From Pseudoalteromonas luteoviolacea H33-S (lineage in GTDB: Bacteria; Pseudomonadota; Gammaproteobacteria; Enterobacterales; Alteromonadaceae): a DNA stretch of 64,000 bases. This document shows, piece after piece, positions 8,432 to 18,619 of this stretch. Position 1 is the stretch's first letter. Every line of letters begins with the position of its first letter. The translations under genes were made by a program, and so were the position numbers. Under the pieces are notes generated by a model, which did not search any database, was not told where the DNA came from, and worked only from the letters and a program-made list of their open reading frames with translations. The stretch lies in NCBI RefSeq assembly GCF_001625695.1, contig NZ_AUXY01000070.1, positions 172,656 to 236,655 of the forward strand, written 5' to 3'.

Positions 8432-9097
8432 TTGTACAAAATTAATGAAGTTTTTGAAACCATCCAAGGTGAAGCAAGCTTTACGGGCACCCCTTCTATT
8501 TTTGTTCGCTTACAAGGCTGTCCTGTTGGATGTGCTTGGTGTGACACAAAGCAAACCTGGGATGTGAATCCAACGTATTTGGTGAGCTTGGAGAAAACGG
8601 TTGAGAAAAAAGCAGACTCAGAGTGGTGGGCGAATGCCACACCGCAGGAGATAATTACTCAATTTGAAGAGCGTGGCTATACAGCAAAGCATATCGTGAT
8701 CACTGGCGGGGAGCCTTGCATGTACGACTTGCATGAGCTGTGTAACTCACTGCATGACGCAGGATACACCACACAGGTCGAGACCAGTGGTACGTTTGAG
8801 ATTTTGGTACCGAAAGAAACTTGGGTAACCGTGTCACCCAAGATTAATATGCGTGGTGGGTATGACGTACTGACGTCAGCGATGCAAAGAGCGGATGAGA
8901 TAAAACACCCAGTTGCCATGCAAAAGCACATTGATGAGCTAGAAGCTTTGTTTGAGCAAACAGGGGTAAGGCCTAAGCTGATTTACTTGCAACCCATAAG
9001 TCAAAAAGCCAAAGCAACTAAATTGGCCATAGACACGTGTGTTAAGAAAAACTGGCGCTTATCAATTCAAGTACATAAGTATATCGGGATCAACTAA
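8432..9097 (+). CDS. queE: 7-carboxy-7-deazaguanine synthase
   Basis: A radical SAM enzyme of 221 residues that rearranges 6-carboxytetrahydropterin into 7-carboxy-7-deazaguanine, the step before QueC. The motif GCPVGCAWCDTK gives C30, C34 and C37 (Cx3Cx2C) for the 4Fe-4S cluster; HIVITGGEPCMYD is the GGEP SAM-binding part. The start is a TTG at 8432 (MYKINEVFETIQGEA), with GGAG about 8 bases upstream; this lines up with the N-terminus of the E. coli protein as I recall it. TATAAT at 8354-8359 is a possible -10 box. A terminator hairpin follows. Confidence 0.93.
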   Translation: MYKINEVFETIQGEASFTGTPSIFVRLQGCPVGCAWCDTKQTWDVNPTYLVSLEKTVEKKADSEWWANATPQEIITQFEERGYTAKHIVITGGEPCMYDLHELCNSLHDAGYTTQVETSGTFEILVPKETWVTVSPKINMRGGYDVLTSAMQRADEIKHPVAMQKHIDELEALFEQTGVRPKLIYLQPISQKAKATKLAIDTCVKKNWRLSIQVHKYIGIN

Positions 9098-9137
9098 CGA
9101 CTACACATCGGGCAAAGCTGGTGTACAGAGTGTATTT

Positions 9138-9162
9138 AAAAGCGGTGAAATACCGCTTTTTT
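9138..9162. terminator. Bidirectional terminator after queE
   Basis: AAAAGCGGT, loop GAAAT, then ACCGCTTTTTT: a 9-bp stem with a T-run for the + strand and A/T symmetry for the convergent gene that ends at 9165. Confidence 0.85.
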
Positions 9163-9164
9163 GC

Positions 9165-10067
9165 TTAATAGCACTCAGAACTTCCCATCTCGATTATGCG
9201 TTCGGTTTCTCCGCTGTTATTAAAAATATATAAGCCTTTATTAATATCGTTGAGTACTTGGCGCCAATTGTCTTTCTTTTTGCTCAGGGCAAAAAATAAG
9301 TTGTTATAGCGCAGTGCGGGTTCAACATCTTCTAGTGCACGTAACAGGGTGACCTTTTCTGATTTAGAAAGGTTTGAGTAACTTACAGTAAAGCGCAAGA
9401 CTTTAGGGTCCCCAATGATCAGATCAACCCGCTTGCCTACCAATAGCTTAACCAGTTGTAAGTCATCCACGGCTTTGACTATCACAAATTCACCATTGTC
9501 CATCATAGCGTCAAACTCAGGTGTATTTTGATAACCTCGTACCACCCCTATGGTAGTTCCTTTTAGATCATTGAGATTCCCTTTAAACTTGTCGCGCTCG
9601 CCACGGCGTTTAATAAAACCAATTTCTCCACCTGGGTATGCATTCGATAATGCCAGTAGCTCTCTTCTGGTTTTCTTTGGGAAATTATCAGATGGGGATG
9701 CATCTTCGATGAAGTATTCAGGAAACAAAATATCAGCTTGGCCAGACTCTACAGCCTTGACCGCTCTGGCCCATGGTAAAAACTCGACATAAACTGGGTA
9801 ACCTTGGTCAACCAGCAACGCGATAGTAAACTGAAACACCCAGCCTTTATTACATAATTGATCGCCGATATAGGGCGGCCAGTCTAGGGTAACGAGATGA
9901 AGTTGTTCTTTGCTTGGGGTTTTACTGAATAAGTAGCCATTTTTATATGACTCGCCAGCAATCATTTGATATTGCCCAGATTTGAAGAAGCCGACTTGTA
10001 AATTTGCATTCACAAGTGCTGAAAACAGAATAGAAAAGCCAAAAATTAGGCTCATTACAAACTTCAT
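9165..10067 (-). CDS. Periplasmic solute-binding protein (PBP II type)
   Basis: 300 residues with a signal peptide (MKFVMSLIFGFSILFSALVNA). The mature part is a type II periplasmic binding fold of the amino-acid-binding class: WPPYIG near residue 65, GWVFQFTIALLVDQGYPVYVEFLPWARAVKAVESGQADILFPEY, then GTTIGVVRGY and a late LLVGKRVDLIIGD. These segments are typical of extracellular solute-binding family 3. No ABC permease or ATPase is adjacent, so it may be a solo sensor-type binding protein. The ligand is unknown. Confidence 0.8.
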   Translation of the reverse strand: MKFVMSLIFGFSILFSALVNANLQVGFFKSGQYQMIAGESYKNGYLFSKTPSKEQLHLVTLDWPPYIGDQLCNKGWVFQFTIALLVDQGYPVYVEFLPWARAVKAVESGQADILFPEYFIEDASPSDNFPKKTRRELLALSNAYPGGEIGFIKRRGERDKFKGNLNDLKGTTIGVVRGYQNTPEFDAMMDNGEFVIVKAVDDLQLVKLLVGKRVDLIIGDPKVLRFTVSYSNLSKSEKVTLLRALEDVEPALRYNNLFFALSKKKDNWRQVLNDINKGLYIFNNSGETERIIEMGSSECY

Positions 10068-10298
10068 GTGACTAAATCCTATTTAAATACTACTTTTTCT
10101 GTTCTACATATCAGTGCCGAGTAGGCGATAAGTCGACAACTGTACAATATAAACAGAGTTTCATGACGCCATTGATATAAGTGTTTTAATTTTCACAGTA
10201 AAAACATAGACAACGATTAGCTGTGATGACAGGTGTATTGTTTATTTACTTAGTCTAGTCAGGATCTTGAGAAAGGTGAAAGAGAATGTAATCAGATT

Positions 10299-10323
10299 AA
10301 AAGGCCAGCGAGTAGCTGGCCTT
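10299..10323 (-). terminator. Terminator of cysK
   Basis: Read on the minus strand: AAGGCCAGC, loop TACTC, GCTGGCCTT followed by TTAAT. A 9-bp stem about 16 bases after the cysK stop. Confidence 0.85.
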
Positions 10324-10339
10324 GAGATTTATCAGTTGC

Positions 10340-11308
10340 TTACTGAACAAGCTCTTGCTCGCTGAATTCATCAGCAAACATTGGGCTAGATAAATAACGT
10401 TCAGTTGCACTTGGTAGAATGACGACGATGTTTTTGTCAGCGTTTTCAGGTTTTTCTGCAATACGTTTTGCTGCAACCACAGCGGCACCAGAAGAAATAC
10501 CTACTAGAATACCTTCGTCTTTCATTAATTGATGTGCCATCGCGATTGCATCTTCATTGGATACTAGCTCTGCGCCATCAATTAATTCTAAATCTAGGTT
10601 ACCTGGGATAAAGCCTGCACCGATACCTTGGATTTTGTGAGGACCTGGTTTTACTTCTTCGCCAGCAAGTGTTTGAGAAATTACTGGAGAGTCACTTGGC
10701 TCAACAGCGATTGATTTAACATCGAGACCTTTTTCAGTTTTTAGATAACGGCTCACACCTGAAATAGTACCACCAGTACCAACACCTGCTACGAAATAAT
10801 CGATATTGCCTTCTAGTGCATCGAAGATTTCAGGACCTGTTGTTTCGAAGTGGATTTTCGGGTTAGCTGGGTTTTCAAACTGCTGTAAAAGTACGTACTT
10901 TTCAGGATCGCTTGCTAAGATTTCGTTCGCTTTTTCGATTGCGCCTTTCATGCCTTTAGCACCTTCAGTCAGTACTAAATTCGCGCCTAATGCTTTTAAT
11001 AGCTTACGACGCTCAAGGCTCATCGTATTTGGCATAGTTAATGTAAGCTTGTAACCGCGAGATGCAGCAACAAAAGCCAGCGCAATACCTGTGTTGCCAG
11101 AAGTTGGCTCGATTAGTTCTTTCCCTTCACCAAGTAAACCTTGTTTTTCAGCTTCCCAAATCATAGAAGCGCCGATACGGCACTTAACGCTGAAGCTTGG
11201 GTTGCGTGACTCAACTTTTGCGTACACGTTACCACCAGTAACACGATTAAGTTTAACGATTGGTGTTTGGCCTATTGCTAGACTGTTATCTGAAAATACT
11301 TTTGACAT
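10340..11308 (-). CDS. cysK: Cysteine synthase A (O-acetylserine sulfhydrylase)
   Basis: 322 residues. CysK makes L-cysteine from O-acetylserine and sulfide with pyridoxal phosphate. The PLP lysine is K42 in [13 protein letters not shown]; the substrate loop is [27 protein letters not shown] binds the phosphate; [13 protein letters not shown] sits near the end. Closely similar throughout to E. coli CysK as I recall it, rather than CysM (which lacks the CysK-type FENPANP run). Own terminator downstream. No CysB site could be recognised by eye in the 177-bp upstream gap. Confidence 0.95.
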   Translation of the reverse strand: MSKVFSDNSLAIGQTPIVKLNRVTGGNVYAKVESRNPSFSVKCRIGASMIWEAEKQGLLGEGKELIEPTSGNTGIALAFVAASRGYKLTLTMPNTMSLERRKLLKALGANLVLTEGAKGMKGAIEKANEILASDPEKYVLLQQFENPANPKIHFETTGPEIFDALEGNIDYFVAGVGTGGTISGVSRYLKTEKGLDVKSIAVEPSDSPVISQTLAGEEVKPGPHKIQGIGAGFIPGNLDLELIDGAELVSNEDAIAMAHQLMKDEGILVGISSGAAVVAAKRIAEKPENADKNIVVILPSATERYLSSPMFADEFSEQELVQ

Positions 11309-11485
11309 AATGTTCCCTTGAAATGAGCTTAGGACTATTCGTAATATTTAATATAGCCACACTTTACTGGTCATATAGCAAAACAAGAAGTAAAGAATGG
11401 CTATAAGATATATTAAAAAAGCTTATAGCTATAATGAATAAAAAACAAACTATTAATTACTATGAGGAATTAGCAGTTTGGCAAT

Positions 11486-13786
11486 TTAACGTAACCACGC
11501 ATAGCTGAATTTGGCAAAGAAGGTTTTACTGTCCTTGGTGATATTACTCAGGTCATCATCTTTATAGCCGCTGTCAGAGTAGCCAACAAATAGCACAGTT
11601 TCTGGATTGAGCTTGTAGGCATACAATAATTGTGTGCTTAGCTTTTTGTATTGGCTATCAACATCGTCGATATACTTTTGCTGATTGCGCTCTATGTCTA
11701 GATTGATCAAGGCTAATCTCACATAGCTGTTGATGCCAAATTGATAAGTAAATCTTGCATCTGATAAATTCGCTGTGTAGACATTGTCGCTTTCATGCTC
11801 TAATCGCTCATAGGTGTGGCGCAGCTTGACTTCAAAATGGCGGCCTAAATTGAAGTCGAGTGTAGGCTTGACAATATATCGCTGACCTAACCGGTTATTC
11901 GCAATGTCTAACTTATTACCTGTGTTGAGTGTCAGGCCTGCAAATACACCCGCTTTGGGCTTCATTTCTAGATACATCCACTGAAAATTTTCAGTAAACA
12001 TATCGGTATTGCCATCGATATTGAGCAGTGATTCGTCATGGCGCTGGCCAGTACGTTTTCTGTGATCAAAACCAAATTGAATGGTACTTTGCAATGGGCC
12101 CTGTACTTTGAAATTGGATTGAACTTCTTTTTCTAACAGCTCGCCATCTTCATTATGAGTGATATCCCAATCACTATACCAATTTGCTCTGTTCCACCAA
12201 TTGCTCTCGTCTCCATACCAGCGATACTCAAATCCGGTCACGAATTTATTAAAGTCGACTTGAGAAACAAAGCCTAAGTCAGCACGCATTGCGCTGTCGT
12301 AGTTGCGGTAAGAGCCAAATGCTCGCCAGTATTTACGGTTATGTTCATAGCTGGCGTAATAACCAGTACCTCTTTGCTCATCTTGGTTTTGGACACGCAA
12401 AACACTTTCGTCAATATCACATGACTCGATTGGGTCGTCATCACATAACTCATTTATAAAGTGTTGGTCATATTGCGTGTCAGTGCCGATGGCCTGCAAT
12501 TTAATTGTATCGTGTTTGGTAGGGCGGTATTTTGCGTCAATACTTACAAGGTGATTTTGGTAGTCTTCACTTTGCCTTAATGTGCTGGTGGCACCGACAG
12601 AGAGTCCATCTCCCTTATCGTAGCGATATCTAAAAGCAGCGTTTTCACTCTTTTGCTCAAGAGACACGATGCTTGAGCCAAGGTTGCCTGGGATTAACAC
12701 ATGTGTCGCATCATCATTAGCAATAAACCCAGCAAACGTATGTCCGCTTTGGCTACTAGTCGCCTTTACACCATAGTCTGGTGCAGATACGTTACGTGTA
12801 TGGACTAAGTTGAGATGAGACGAGAAATAGTCACTGTTTTCTAAGAAAAACGCACGCTTTTCTGGGAAGAATAAACTAAAACTATTATTAACGCTCAGTT
12901 GCCCTGTATCTGCTTCGACCTGAGAAAAGTCTGGGTTAAGGGTTAAATTTAACGTGGTGTCGGGGGTGACTGCCCATTTTACATCTAAACCTGGGTCGTA
13001 ACTTGTTTCACTTTCAAAGTCTGGGACACTTGCACCATCAATATCGCGAGTTTGAGCGTGTGTGACAGCGAGTGCGGGTGTAATAGTGAGGTTGCTACTT
13101 TGCTTGGCAGACGCAAATCCGCTTACCGTAGGCATTTGGCATATCCAACAGCTATTATTATGATCTAGCTGCATATTGGAAATTCTCAGGCGCTCACTCC
13201 TCGGTAAAAAGCGTAAAAATTCCATCGCCATTTTTTTACTGCCCGGTGAATCATTGAAGTTGAGCACTCTAAGCGGGATCTTGACCTCTACGCGATAACC
13301 GTCTTCTGTAATTTCCCCTTTACTTGACCAGATACCATGCCATGACGCGTTATCGTTTTTGGTTAGCTCATTTTCAATTGAGTCCATCTGCACGCCAAGT
13401 GGATTAATAAAAAACTGATAAGCATTTTGGCTAGTATTTAAAGAGTCTATTTTTATACCAACTAAATCGTCGTTCCAAATTTTATCCCTATCTCTGTAAT
13501 GGGCTCTAATTTCTGCCGGTTTTGCATCTTTAGCAATAAAGGCGATATAGAGTGCTTCGCCATTTTCATATATATATGCTGTTGTTGATACTGGACTTGG
13601 TATGTTGTCATGAGGCCAAGTGACATTGTTTATTGTAATTTCCTTTGCTGATTGCCAAACAGATTCATCGATTTTGCCATCAATAGAAGCTGCTTGCGCA
13701 ATAAACGGGATTTCAATGGCTTGTGGTGCTGCTGCAATATTAAATGACAACAGTAAAGCACATGTAAGGGTGGTACTTCTGAACAT
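11486..13786 (-). CDS. Outer-membrane protein with CBM9-like N-terminus (DUF5916 type)
   Basis: 766 residues with a signal peptide (to about residue 20, INIAAAP-like end). Residues about 25-230 look like a carbohydrate-binding family 9-type beta sandwich (IDGKIDESVWQSAKEI at the start is its signature). The remaining about 530 residues look like an outer-membrane barrel as in DUF5916 proteins: SLFFPEKRAFFLENSDYF is the typical junction, and the chain ends in YAWLR. Such proteins are common in marine and xanthomonad genomes and their role is not settled; binding or passage of sugars or peptides has been suggested. It stands alone, divergent from the symporter (198 bp between). Confidence 0.82.
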   Translation of the reverse strand: MFRSTTLTCALLLSFNIAAAPQAIEIPFIAQAASIDGKIDESVWQSAKEITINNVTWPHDNIPSPVSTTAYIYENGEALYIAFIAKDAKPAEIRAHYRDRDKIWNDDLVGIKIDSLNTSQNAYQFFINPLGVQMDSIENELTKNDNASWHGIWSSKGEITEDGYRVEVKIPLRVLNFNDSPGSKKMAMEFLRFLPRSERLRISNMQLDHNNSCWICQMPTVSGFASAKQSSNLTITPALAVTHAQTRDIDGASVPDFESETSYDPGLDVKWAVTPDTTLNLTLNPDFSQVEADTGQLSVNNSFSLFFPEKRAFFLENSDYFSSHLNLVHTRNVSAPDYGVKATSSQSGHTFAGFIANDDATHVLIPGNLGSSIVSLEQKSENAAFRYRYDKGDGLSVGATSTLRQSEDYQNHLVSIDAKYRPTKHDTIKLQAIGTDTQYDQHFINELCDDDPIESCDIDESVLRVQNQDEQRGTGYYASYEHNRKYWRAFGSYRNYDSAMRADLGFVSQVDFNKFVTGFEYRWYGDESNWWNRANWYSDWDITHNEDGELLEKEVQSNFKVQGPLQSTIQFGFDHRKRTGQRHDESLLNIDGNTDMFTENFQWMYLEMKPKAGVFAGLTLNTGNKLDIANNRLGQRYIVKPTLDFNLGRHFEVKLRHTYERLEHESDNVYTANLSDARFTYQFGINSYVRLALINLDIERNQQKYIDDVDSQYKKLSTQLLYAYKLNPETVLFVGYSDSGYKDDDLSNITKDSKTFFAKFSYAWLR

Positions 13787-13984
13787 GATAGGTGATTTTT
13801 TCGCAGAAACTTTAGGGTGTTAATTTAATAATAATAGTATAAAAGCAACAATTCATTATCGTTGAACAGCGTTAATATCAGGTGAAATCAAGTGAACACA
13901 CTGAACTTAAAGTATCGAATTTGTATACCTATGAGGTAAAAGCTGGTAAAAAGGGGTTTGGTTTAAATGTAGATCGGGCAAACT

Positions 13985-15133
13985 ATGTCTCTAATAATAA
14001 AACTCATCGCCGGTATCCTTGGCGGTATCTTGGCAGGTTTGTACTTGCCTTTGGGTCTGACTGAGCTGCTATATACAGCAAAAGTGATTATAGGCCAGCT
14101 AATTAGCTTTACAATTCCTTTGATTATCTTATTTTTTATCGCTTCTGGTATTGCCGGTTTACCTAAAACATCTGGGCACCTTTTAGGTAAGACGGTGGGC
14201 TTTGCATATAGTTCTACGGTCATTGCCGGTACGCTTGCTGTATTACTCGTATTATTTGCTACTGGCTTCTTTGAAGGCAGCATCGTCTATGAAGCGGCTA
14301 AAGGCGCTGAGCTCAAAGGGTATATTCAGTTAGAAATTCCACCAATTATGAGTGTAATGACTGCATTAGCAGCTGCGTTTATTTTTGGTATTGGCATTAG
14401 TCAATTAAACTTAGGCCAGTTGAAAGATGTAGTCGATCAAGGCCGAGATGTGATTGATGCTTTGTTGGCTAAAGTAATAATTCCTGCATTGCCGTTTTAT
14501 ATTGCGGGTGTTTTTGCTGAAATGGCCGTTGCTGGCACGGTTGTTGATACTCTTAGTACATTTGGTGTGGTATTAGTGGCTGCGGTTGGTATGCATTGGC
14601 TATGGCTTACAACATTGTTCATTGTAACAGGGCTTATGCTAAAACGAAGCCCGTTGGAATTGGTCAAAAATATGTTGCCGGCTTATTTCACCGCAATTGG
14701 TACTATGTCTAGTGCAGCAACCATCCCGGTTTCGTTAAGAGCGAGCAAAGCAAATGGTGTTTCAGAAGAAGTGGCAAACTTTTCTGTTCCCTTATGTGCT
14801 ACAATTCATTTATCCGGTTCAACGATAACGATTGTGACATGTGCTATGGCGGTGATGTTTTTATCACCAACGATGGCCATTCCATCATTACTAGAAATGT
14901 TGCCGTTCATATTTATGCTTGGGGTTGTTATGATTGCAGCGCCTGGCGCACCTGGTGGCGCGGTCATGTCGGCACTGGGCTTGTTAACGTCGATGCTGGG
15001 TTTTGATGAAAGTGCGATTGCATTGATGATTGCACTCTATCTTGCGCAAGACAGCTTCGGTACTGCTTGTAATGTGACGGGGGATGGTGTGATTGCATTG
15101 TGGGTGAACCGATTCTCTGAAAAAGCAGAGTAG
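13985..15133 (+). CDS. Dicarboxylate/amino acid:cation symporter (DAACS family)
   Basis: A 382-residue inner-membrane carrier with about eight helices and re-entrant loops. Family signs: the serine-rich TIGTMSSAATIPVSLRA (first re-entrant loop), PLCATIHLSGSTITIV, APGAPGGAVMSALGLL and the late QDSFGTACNVTGDG, in which the Asp and Asn bind substrate and sodium in GltPh/GltP. It is a little shorter than most members (about 400-430). It probably imports C4-dicarboxylates, glutamate/aspartate or neutral amino acids with Na+ or H+; the substrate is unresolved. The ATG at 13985 lacks a clear ribosome-binding site. Confidence 0.85.
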   Translation: MSLIIKLIAGILGGILAGLYLPLGLTELLYTAKVIIGQLISFTIPLIILFFIASGIAGLPKTSGHLLGKTVGFAYSSTVIAGTLAVLLVLFATGFFEGSIVYEAAKGAELKGYIQLEIPPIMSVMTALAAAFIFGIGISQLNLGQLKDVVDQGRDVIDALLAKVIIPALPFYIAGVFAEMAVAGTVVDTLSTFGVVLVAAVGMHWLWLTTLFIVTGLMLKRSPLELVKNMLPAYFTAIGTMSSAATIPVSLRASKANGVSEEVANFSVPLCATIHLSGSTITIVTCAMAVMFLSPTMAIPSLLEMLPFIFMLGVVMIAAPGAPGGAVMSALGLLTSMLGFDESAIALMIALYLAQDSFGTACNVTGDGVIALWVNRFSEKAE

Positions 15134-15272
15134 CCAATATCAAATCTAGTAATATAGTCGTATATTAATAGATTGGCTTAATGTAACTGATTATGCTTTG
15201 TGAAATTATATGTTAATCTCGCAAAGCAAATCGAAAAGATTTTTTACCAAGGGCTAGCGTGAGGATGTTCCA

Positions 15273-15923
15273 TTGATTAACGTACTTTTAGTTGATGATC
15301 ATGAACTTGTAAGGACTGGAATTAAGCGTATCTTAGATGATGTGCGTGGTTTCAAGGTGGTCGGAGAGGCTAAAACTGGGGAAGAAGCGGTTACTTTTTG
15401 CCGCCAAAATGAACCTGATATCGTATTAATGGACATGAATATGCCGGGGATCGGTGGCTTAGAAGCGACGAAGAAAATCTGTCGTTATTGTCCTGATGTG
15501 AAAGTAATAGTACTCACAGTGCACTGTGAAGACCCATTTCCGAGCAAAGTGATGCAAATTGGCGCACACGGCTATTTAACTAAAAGTGCAGGTCCAGATG
15601 AAATGATCAATGCGATCCGCTCTGTCAACTCAGGACAGCGTTATATTGCACCTGAAATTGCACAGCAAATCGCATTGGCGCAGTTTAGTGGCAAAGTGGA
15701 TGAAAATCCATTCCAGTCGTTGTCAGATCGAGAACTGCAAATTATGCTCATGATCACTAAAGGTGAGAAAGCACAAGATATTGCCGAACGATTAAATCTA
15801 AGTTCCAAAACAGTGAATAGCTACCGCTATAGAATGTTTGAAAAATTAGATGTCAGTGGCGATGTAGAGCTGACTCATTTAGCGATTCGTCATAAAATGA
15901 TTGATATTGATAGTTCACGTTAA
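15273..15923 (+). CDS. uvrY: Response regulator UvrY/GacA
   Basis: 216 residues: a receiver domain (1-120; VDDHE at the N-terminus, D54 in VLMDMNMPG, K in YLTKSAG) and a LuxR-type helix-turn-helix (about 150-205; LSDRELQIMLMITKG, LSSKTVNSYRYRMFEKL). It is the partner of the BarA/GacS sensor kinase that drives CsrB-type small RNAs and so controls carbon storage, biofilm and secreted products. The start is TTG at 15273 (MINVLLVDDHELVR), matching the known N-terminus. The uvrY-uvrC-pgsA order is a conserved gammaproteobacterial block; 14 bp separate it from uvrC. Confidence 0.95.
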   Translation: MINVLLVDDHELVRTGIKRILDDVRGFKVVGEAKTGEEAVTFCRQNEPDIVLMDMNMPGIGGLEATKKICRYCPDVKVIVLTVHCEDPFPSKVMQIGAHGYLTKSAGPDEMINAIRSVNSGQRYIAPEIAQQIALAQFSGKVDENPFQSLSDRELQIMLMITKGEKAQDIAERLNLSSKTVNSYRYRMFEKLDVSGDVELTHLAIRHKMIDIDSSR

Positions 15924-15937
15924 TCAACTTCATTTGA

Positions 15938-17761
15938 ATGGCTGATTTTGATCACAAATCGTTTTTAAAAACATTGTCTACAGAACCTGGTGTCTATCGT
16001 ATGTATGATAAAGAGCACCAGGTGATATATGTTGGTAAAGCTAAAAATTTAAAAAAGCGAGTAAGTAGTTACTTTCGCTCGAACATACCTGATAGTAAAA
16101 CGCGTGTATTAGTGAGTAACATCGATAATATCGAAGTTACGTTGACAAATACTGAAACTGAAGCGCTGTTACTCGAAAATAATTTAATAAAAAAATACCA
16201 ACCTAGATACAATATCTTACTTCGAGACGATAAGTCGTATCCCTACATTCTTCTCACTGACCATAAACATCCACGGATTGCATTTCATCGTGGGGCCCGA
16301 AAACAAAAGGGCGAATATTTCGGCCCGTTTCCTAGTAGCGCAGCTGTTTCAGAAAGCTTGCGTCTAATGCAAAAAATATTTCCAGTTCGCCAATGTGAAG
16401 ATGCGTATTATCGCGCTCGAAGCAGGCCTTGTTTGCAATTTCAATTAAAGCGTTGCTCAGCGCCGTGCGTTGATAAAGTGTCGCAAGGTGAATATGCAGA
16501 GCAAGTCGATTTAGTTAGGCAGTTTTTGAGTGGCAAGTCTCATTTAGTTATAGAGTCCCTGGTGAGCAAAATGGAAAGTGCGAGTATAGCACTCAACTTT
16601 GAGGCGGCCGCTAAGTATCGAGACCAAATAGCGCTATTAAGACAAATGCAGGAACAGCAATCTGTTGCTGGTAATTTTGCAGAAATGGATGTGGTTGGTT
16701 TTGCACAGCGTAATGGTTTGTCTGCAATCCATATGTTGATGATCCGCGATCATAAGATTTTAGGCAGTAAAACGTATTTTCCAAAGGTACCAAAGGACTC
16801 TTCAGAGGATGAAATCTTAACTTCTTTTGTTGGACAGTATTATGTGTCAAATGGTTCTAATGCACGAATTGCAAATGATATCGTGTTGCCATTTGAGTTG
16901 TCTGAGCAAAAAGAGCTAACCGAGGCGCTCACGCAGCTTGCACAGCGTAAAGTACATGTGCGAACCAATGTTCGGGCCGAGCGTGCAAATTATTTAGCAT
17001 TAGCAACTAAAAATGCCATCAATAGCATTATGGTTAAGCAAAGCACGCAAGATGCCGTTAGCAAACGCTACGCGTTATTGAAAGAAGCGGTGGGGTTAAC
17101 TGATATTAATCGCATGGAGTGTTTCGATATCAGTCATACAATGGGTGAAAATACCGTTGCCTCTTGTGTTGTATTTGATGCTCAAGGCCCCAATACAAAA
17201 GAGTATCGCCGCTATAATGTCACCGGTATCACGCCAGGAGATGATTATGCTGCAATGGACTTTGCTTTGAAGAAGCGTTACTCAAAAGTCACAGATGAGT
17301 CCAAAGTACCTGACATCATCTTTATCGATGGGGGAAAAGGTCAATTAGCGAGAGCTGAAGCCTTCTTTGAACACTGGCAATTGGAAAAAATACCTATGCT
17401 AATTGGTGTTGCTAAAGGCACTAGTCGCAAACCGGGATTGGAAACACTGTTGTTTGACGCTGGCCGTAAAACAATTAATTTAGAAAGTGACTCACCCGCA
17501 CTGCACTTAATACAGCACATTAGAGATGAGTCGCATCGATTTGCTATTGCCGGTCATCGCAATAAGAGACAAAAGCAAAGAACTCAGTCTGTATTAGAAG
17601 AAATAGGTGGAGTAGGTAATAAACGTCGTCAAGCGTTATTGAAGTATTTAGGAGGATTACAGGGCGTTAAATCTGCAAATATTCAACAATTAGGGCAAGT
17701 ACCTGGGATCAGTCCGCAGTTGGCTGAAAAGATATTTAACCATTTGCATGACAAAGCTTGA
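15938..17761 (+). CDS. uvrC: Excinuclease ABC subunit C
   Basis: 607 residues. UvrC makes both cuts around a DNA lesion in nucleotide excision repair. N-terminal GIY-YIG nuclease domain (about 13-95: PGVYRMYDKEHQVIYVGKAKNLKKRVSSYF); UVR motif near 200-240 for UvrB contact; RNase H-like C-terminal nuclease (FDISHTMGENTVASCVVFD, IFIDGGKGQL); helix-hairpin-helix pair at the end (EEIGGVGNKRRQALLKYLGG and VPGISPQLAEKI). Full length for the family (about 600-610). Directly after uvrY and 42 bp before pgsA. Confidence 0.97.
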   Translation: MADFDHKSFLKTLSTEPGVYRMYDKEHQVIYVGKAKNLKKRVSSYFRSNIPDSKTRVLVSNIDNIEVTLTNTETEALLLENNLIKKYQPRYNILLRDDKSYPYILLTDHKHPRIAFHRGARKQKGEYFGPFPSSAAVSESLRLMQKIFPVRQCEDAYYRARSRPCLQFQLKRCSAPCVDKVSQGEYAEQVDLVRQFLSGKSHLVIESLVSKMESASIALNFEAAAKYRDQIALLRQMQEQQSVAGNFAEMDVVGFAQRNGLSAIHMLMIRDHKILGSKTYFPKVPKDSSEDEILTSFVGQYYVSNGSNARIANDIVLPFELSEQKELTEALTQLAQRKVHVRTNVRAERANYLALATKNAINSIMVKQSTQDAVSKRYALLKEAVGLTDINRMECFDISHTMGENTVASCVVFDAQGPNTKEYRRYNVTGITPGDDYAAMDFALKKRYSKVTDESKVPDIIFIDGGKGQLARAEAFFEHWQLEKIPMLIGVAKGTSRKPGLETLLFDAGRKTINLESDSPALHLIQHIRDESHRFAIAGHRNKRQKQRTQSVLEEIGGVGNKRRQALLKYLGGLQGVKSANIQQLGQVPGISPQLAEKIFNHLHDKA

Positions 17762-17803
17762 TACTTCATGCGAACATATAAAAAAAGTTTTCTTTAAGTA
17801 GTT

Positions 17804-18349
17804 ATGTGGAATATTCCAAACACGCTAACAACATTTAGGTTGTTTCTCATCCCAGTATTTGCTGTGGTGTTTTATTTACCGTATTCATGGGCATTTTTTG
17901 CAGCGGCATTTATTTTCTGGTTGGCATCAGTGACAGATATTTTAGATGGTTATTTGGCCCGTAAATTAAATCAGTCTACACCTTTTGGTGCTTTTTTAGA
18001 TCCAGTCGCTGATAAGGTCATGGTGAGCGTTGCGCTTGTGATGATTGCTGCTCATTATCAAAATGTATGGATCACATTTGCTGCAGTTGTGATTATTAGT
18101 CGTGAAATAGTCATATCAGCCCTTCGAGAGTGGATGGCTGGAATTGGTAAAAGAGCGAGCGTAGCTGTGTCCTCTTTGGGTAAGTTTAAAACTGCCGCGC
18201 AGATGCTGGCGATAATAGGATTAATTTGGCAGTTTTCACCTTGGATGTTGATGCTTAGTTATATGCTATTAGCAACAGCGACCATATTGACGGTAGTCTC
18301 TATGATGCAGTATTTGAATGCTGCCAAGGGCGAATTGCTCAAATCTTAA
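17804..18349 (+). CDS. pgsA: CDP-diacylglycerol-glycerol-3-phosphate 3-phosphatidyltransferase
   Basis: A 181-residue inner-membrane enzyme that makes phosphatidylglycerol phosphate, the committed step to phosphatidylglycerol and cardiolipin. It carries the CDP-alcohol phosphotransferase signature in DILDGYLARKLNQSTPFG, continuing AFLDPVADK (DGx2ARx8Gx3Dx3D), which binds metal and the CDP moiety. The N-terminus MWNIPNTLTTFRLFLIP is typical of PgsA. It ends the uvrY-uvrC-pgsA block and is followed by a tRNA cluster. Confidence 0.96.
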   Translation: MWNIPNTLTTFRLFLIPVFAVVFYLPYSWAFFAAAFIFWLASVTDILDGYLARKLNQSTPFGAFLDPVADKVMVSVALVMIAAHYQNVWITFAAVVIISREIVISALREWMAGIGKRASVAVSSLGKFKTAAQMLAIIGLIWQFSPWMLMLSYMLLATATILTVVSMMQYLNAAKGELLKS

Positions 18350-18420
18350 TTGATATTGAGCAATTATAGGTCGGTTTAGATAAAAAATAAGCAAACAGTT
18401 AAAAACATTCATTTTTTATA

Positions 18421-18448
18421 TTGACGCAATCAAGAAGTTCTGTAGAAT
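18421..18448 (+). promoter_or_regulatory. Strong sigma-70 promoter of the tRNA cluster
   Basis: TTGACG (-35, 18421-18426), 16-bp spacer, TAGAAT (-10, 18443-18448), then a GC-rich discriminator (GCGTCCG) as in stable-RNA promoters under stringent control. An AT-rich stretch lies just upstream. Confidence 0.8.
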
Positions 18449-18523
18449 GCGTCCGTGTTGAGAGACAACAGTCATCAAAACGAAACGTAATTAAAGCACA
18501 TTAGTTTGCTTTAACATTATGTT

Positions 18524-18599
18524 GCGAGTATAGCTCAGCTGGTAGAGCGCGACCTTGCCAAGGTCGAGGTCACGAGTTCGAACCTCGTTACTCGCTCCA
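18524..18599 (+). tRNA. tRNA-Gly (anticodon GCC)
   Basis: 76 nt with encoded CCA. Acceptor stem GCGAGTA/TACTCGC; anticodon stem-loop CGACC-TTGCCAA-GGTCG with anticodon GCC; T loop TTCGAAC. First of three tRNAs in one unit. Confidence 0.97.
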
Positions 18600-18619
18600 A
18601 CTTTTGATGCTGAATTGAC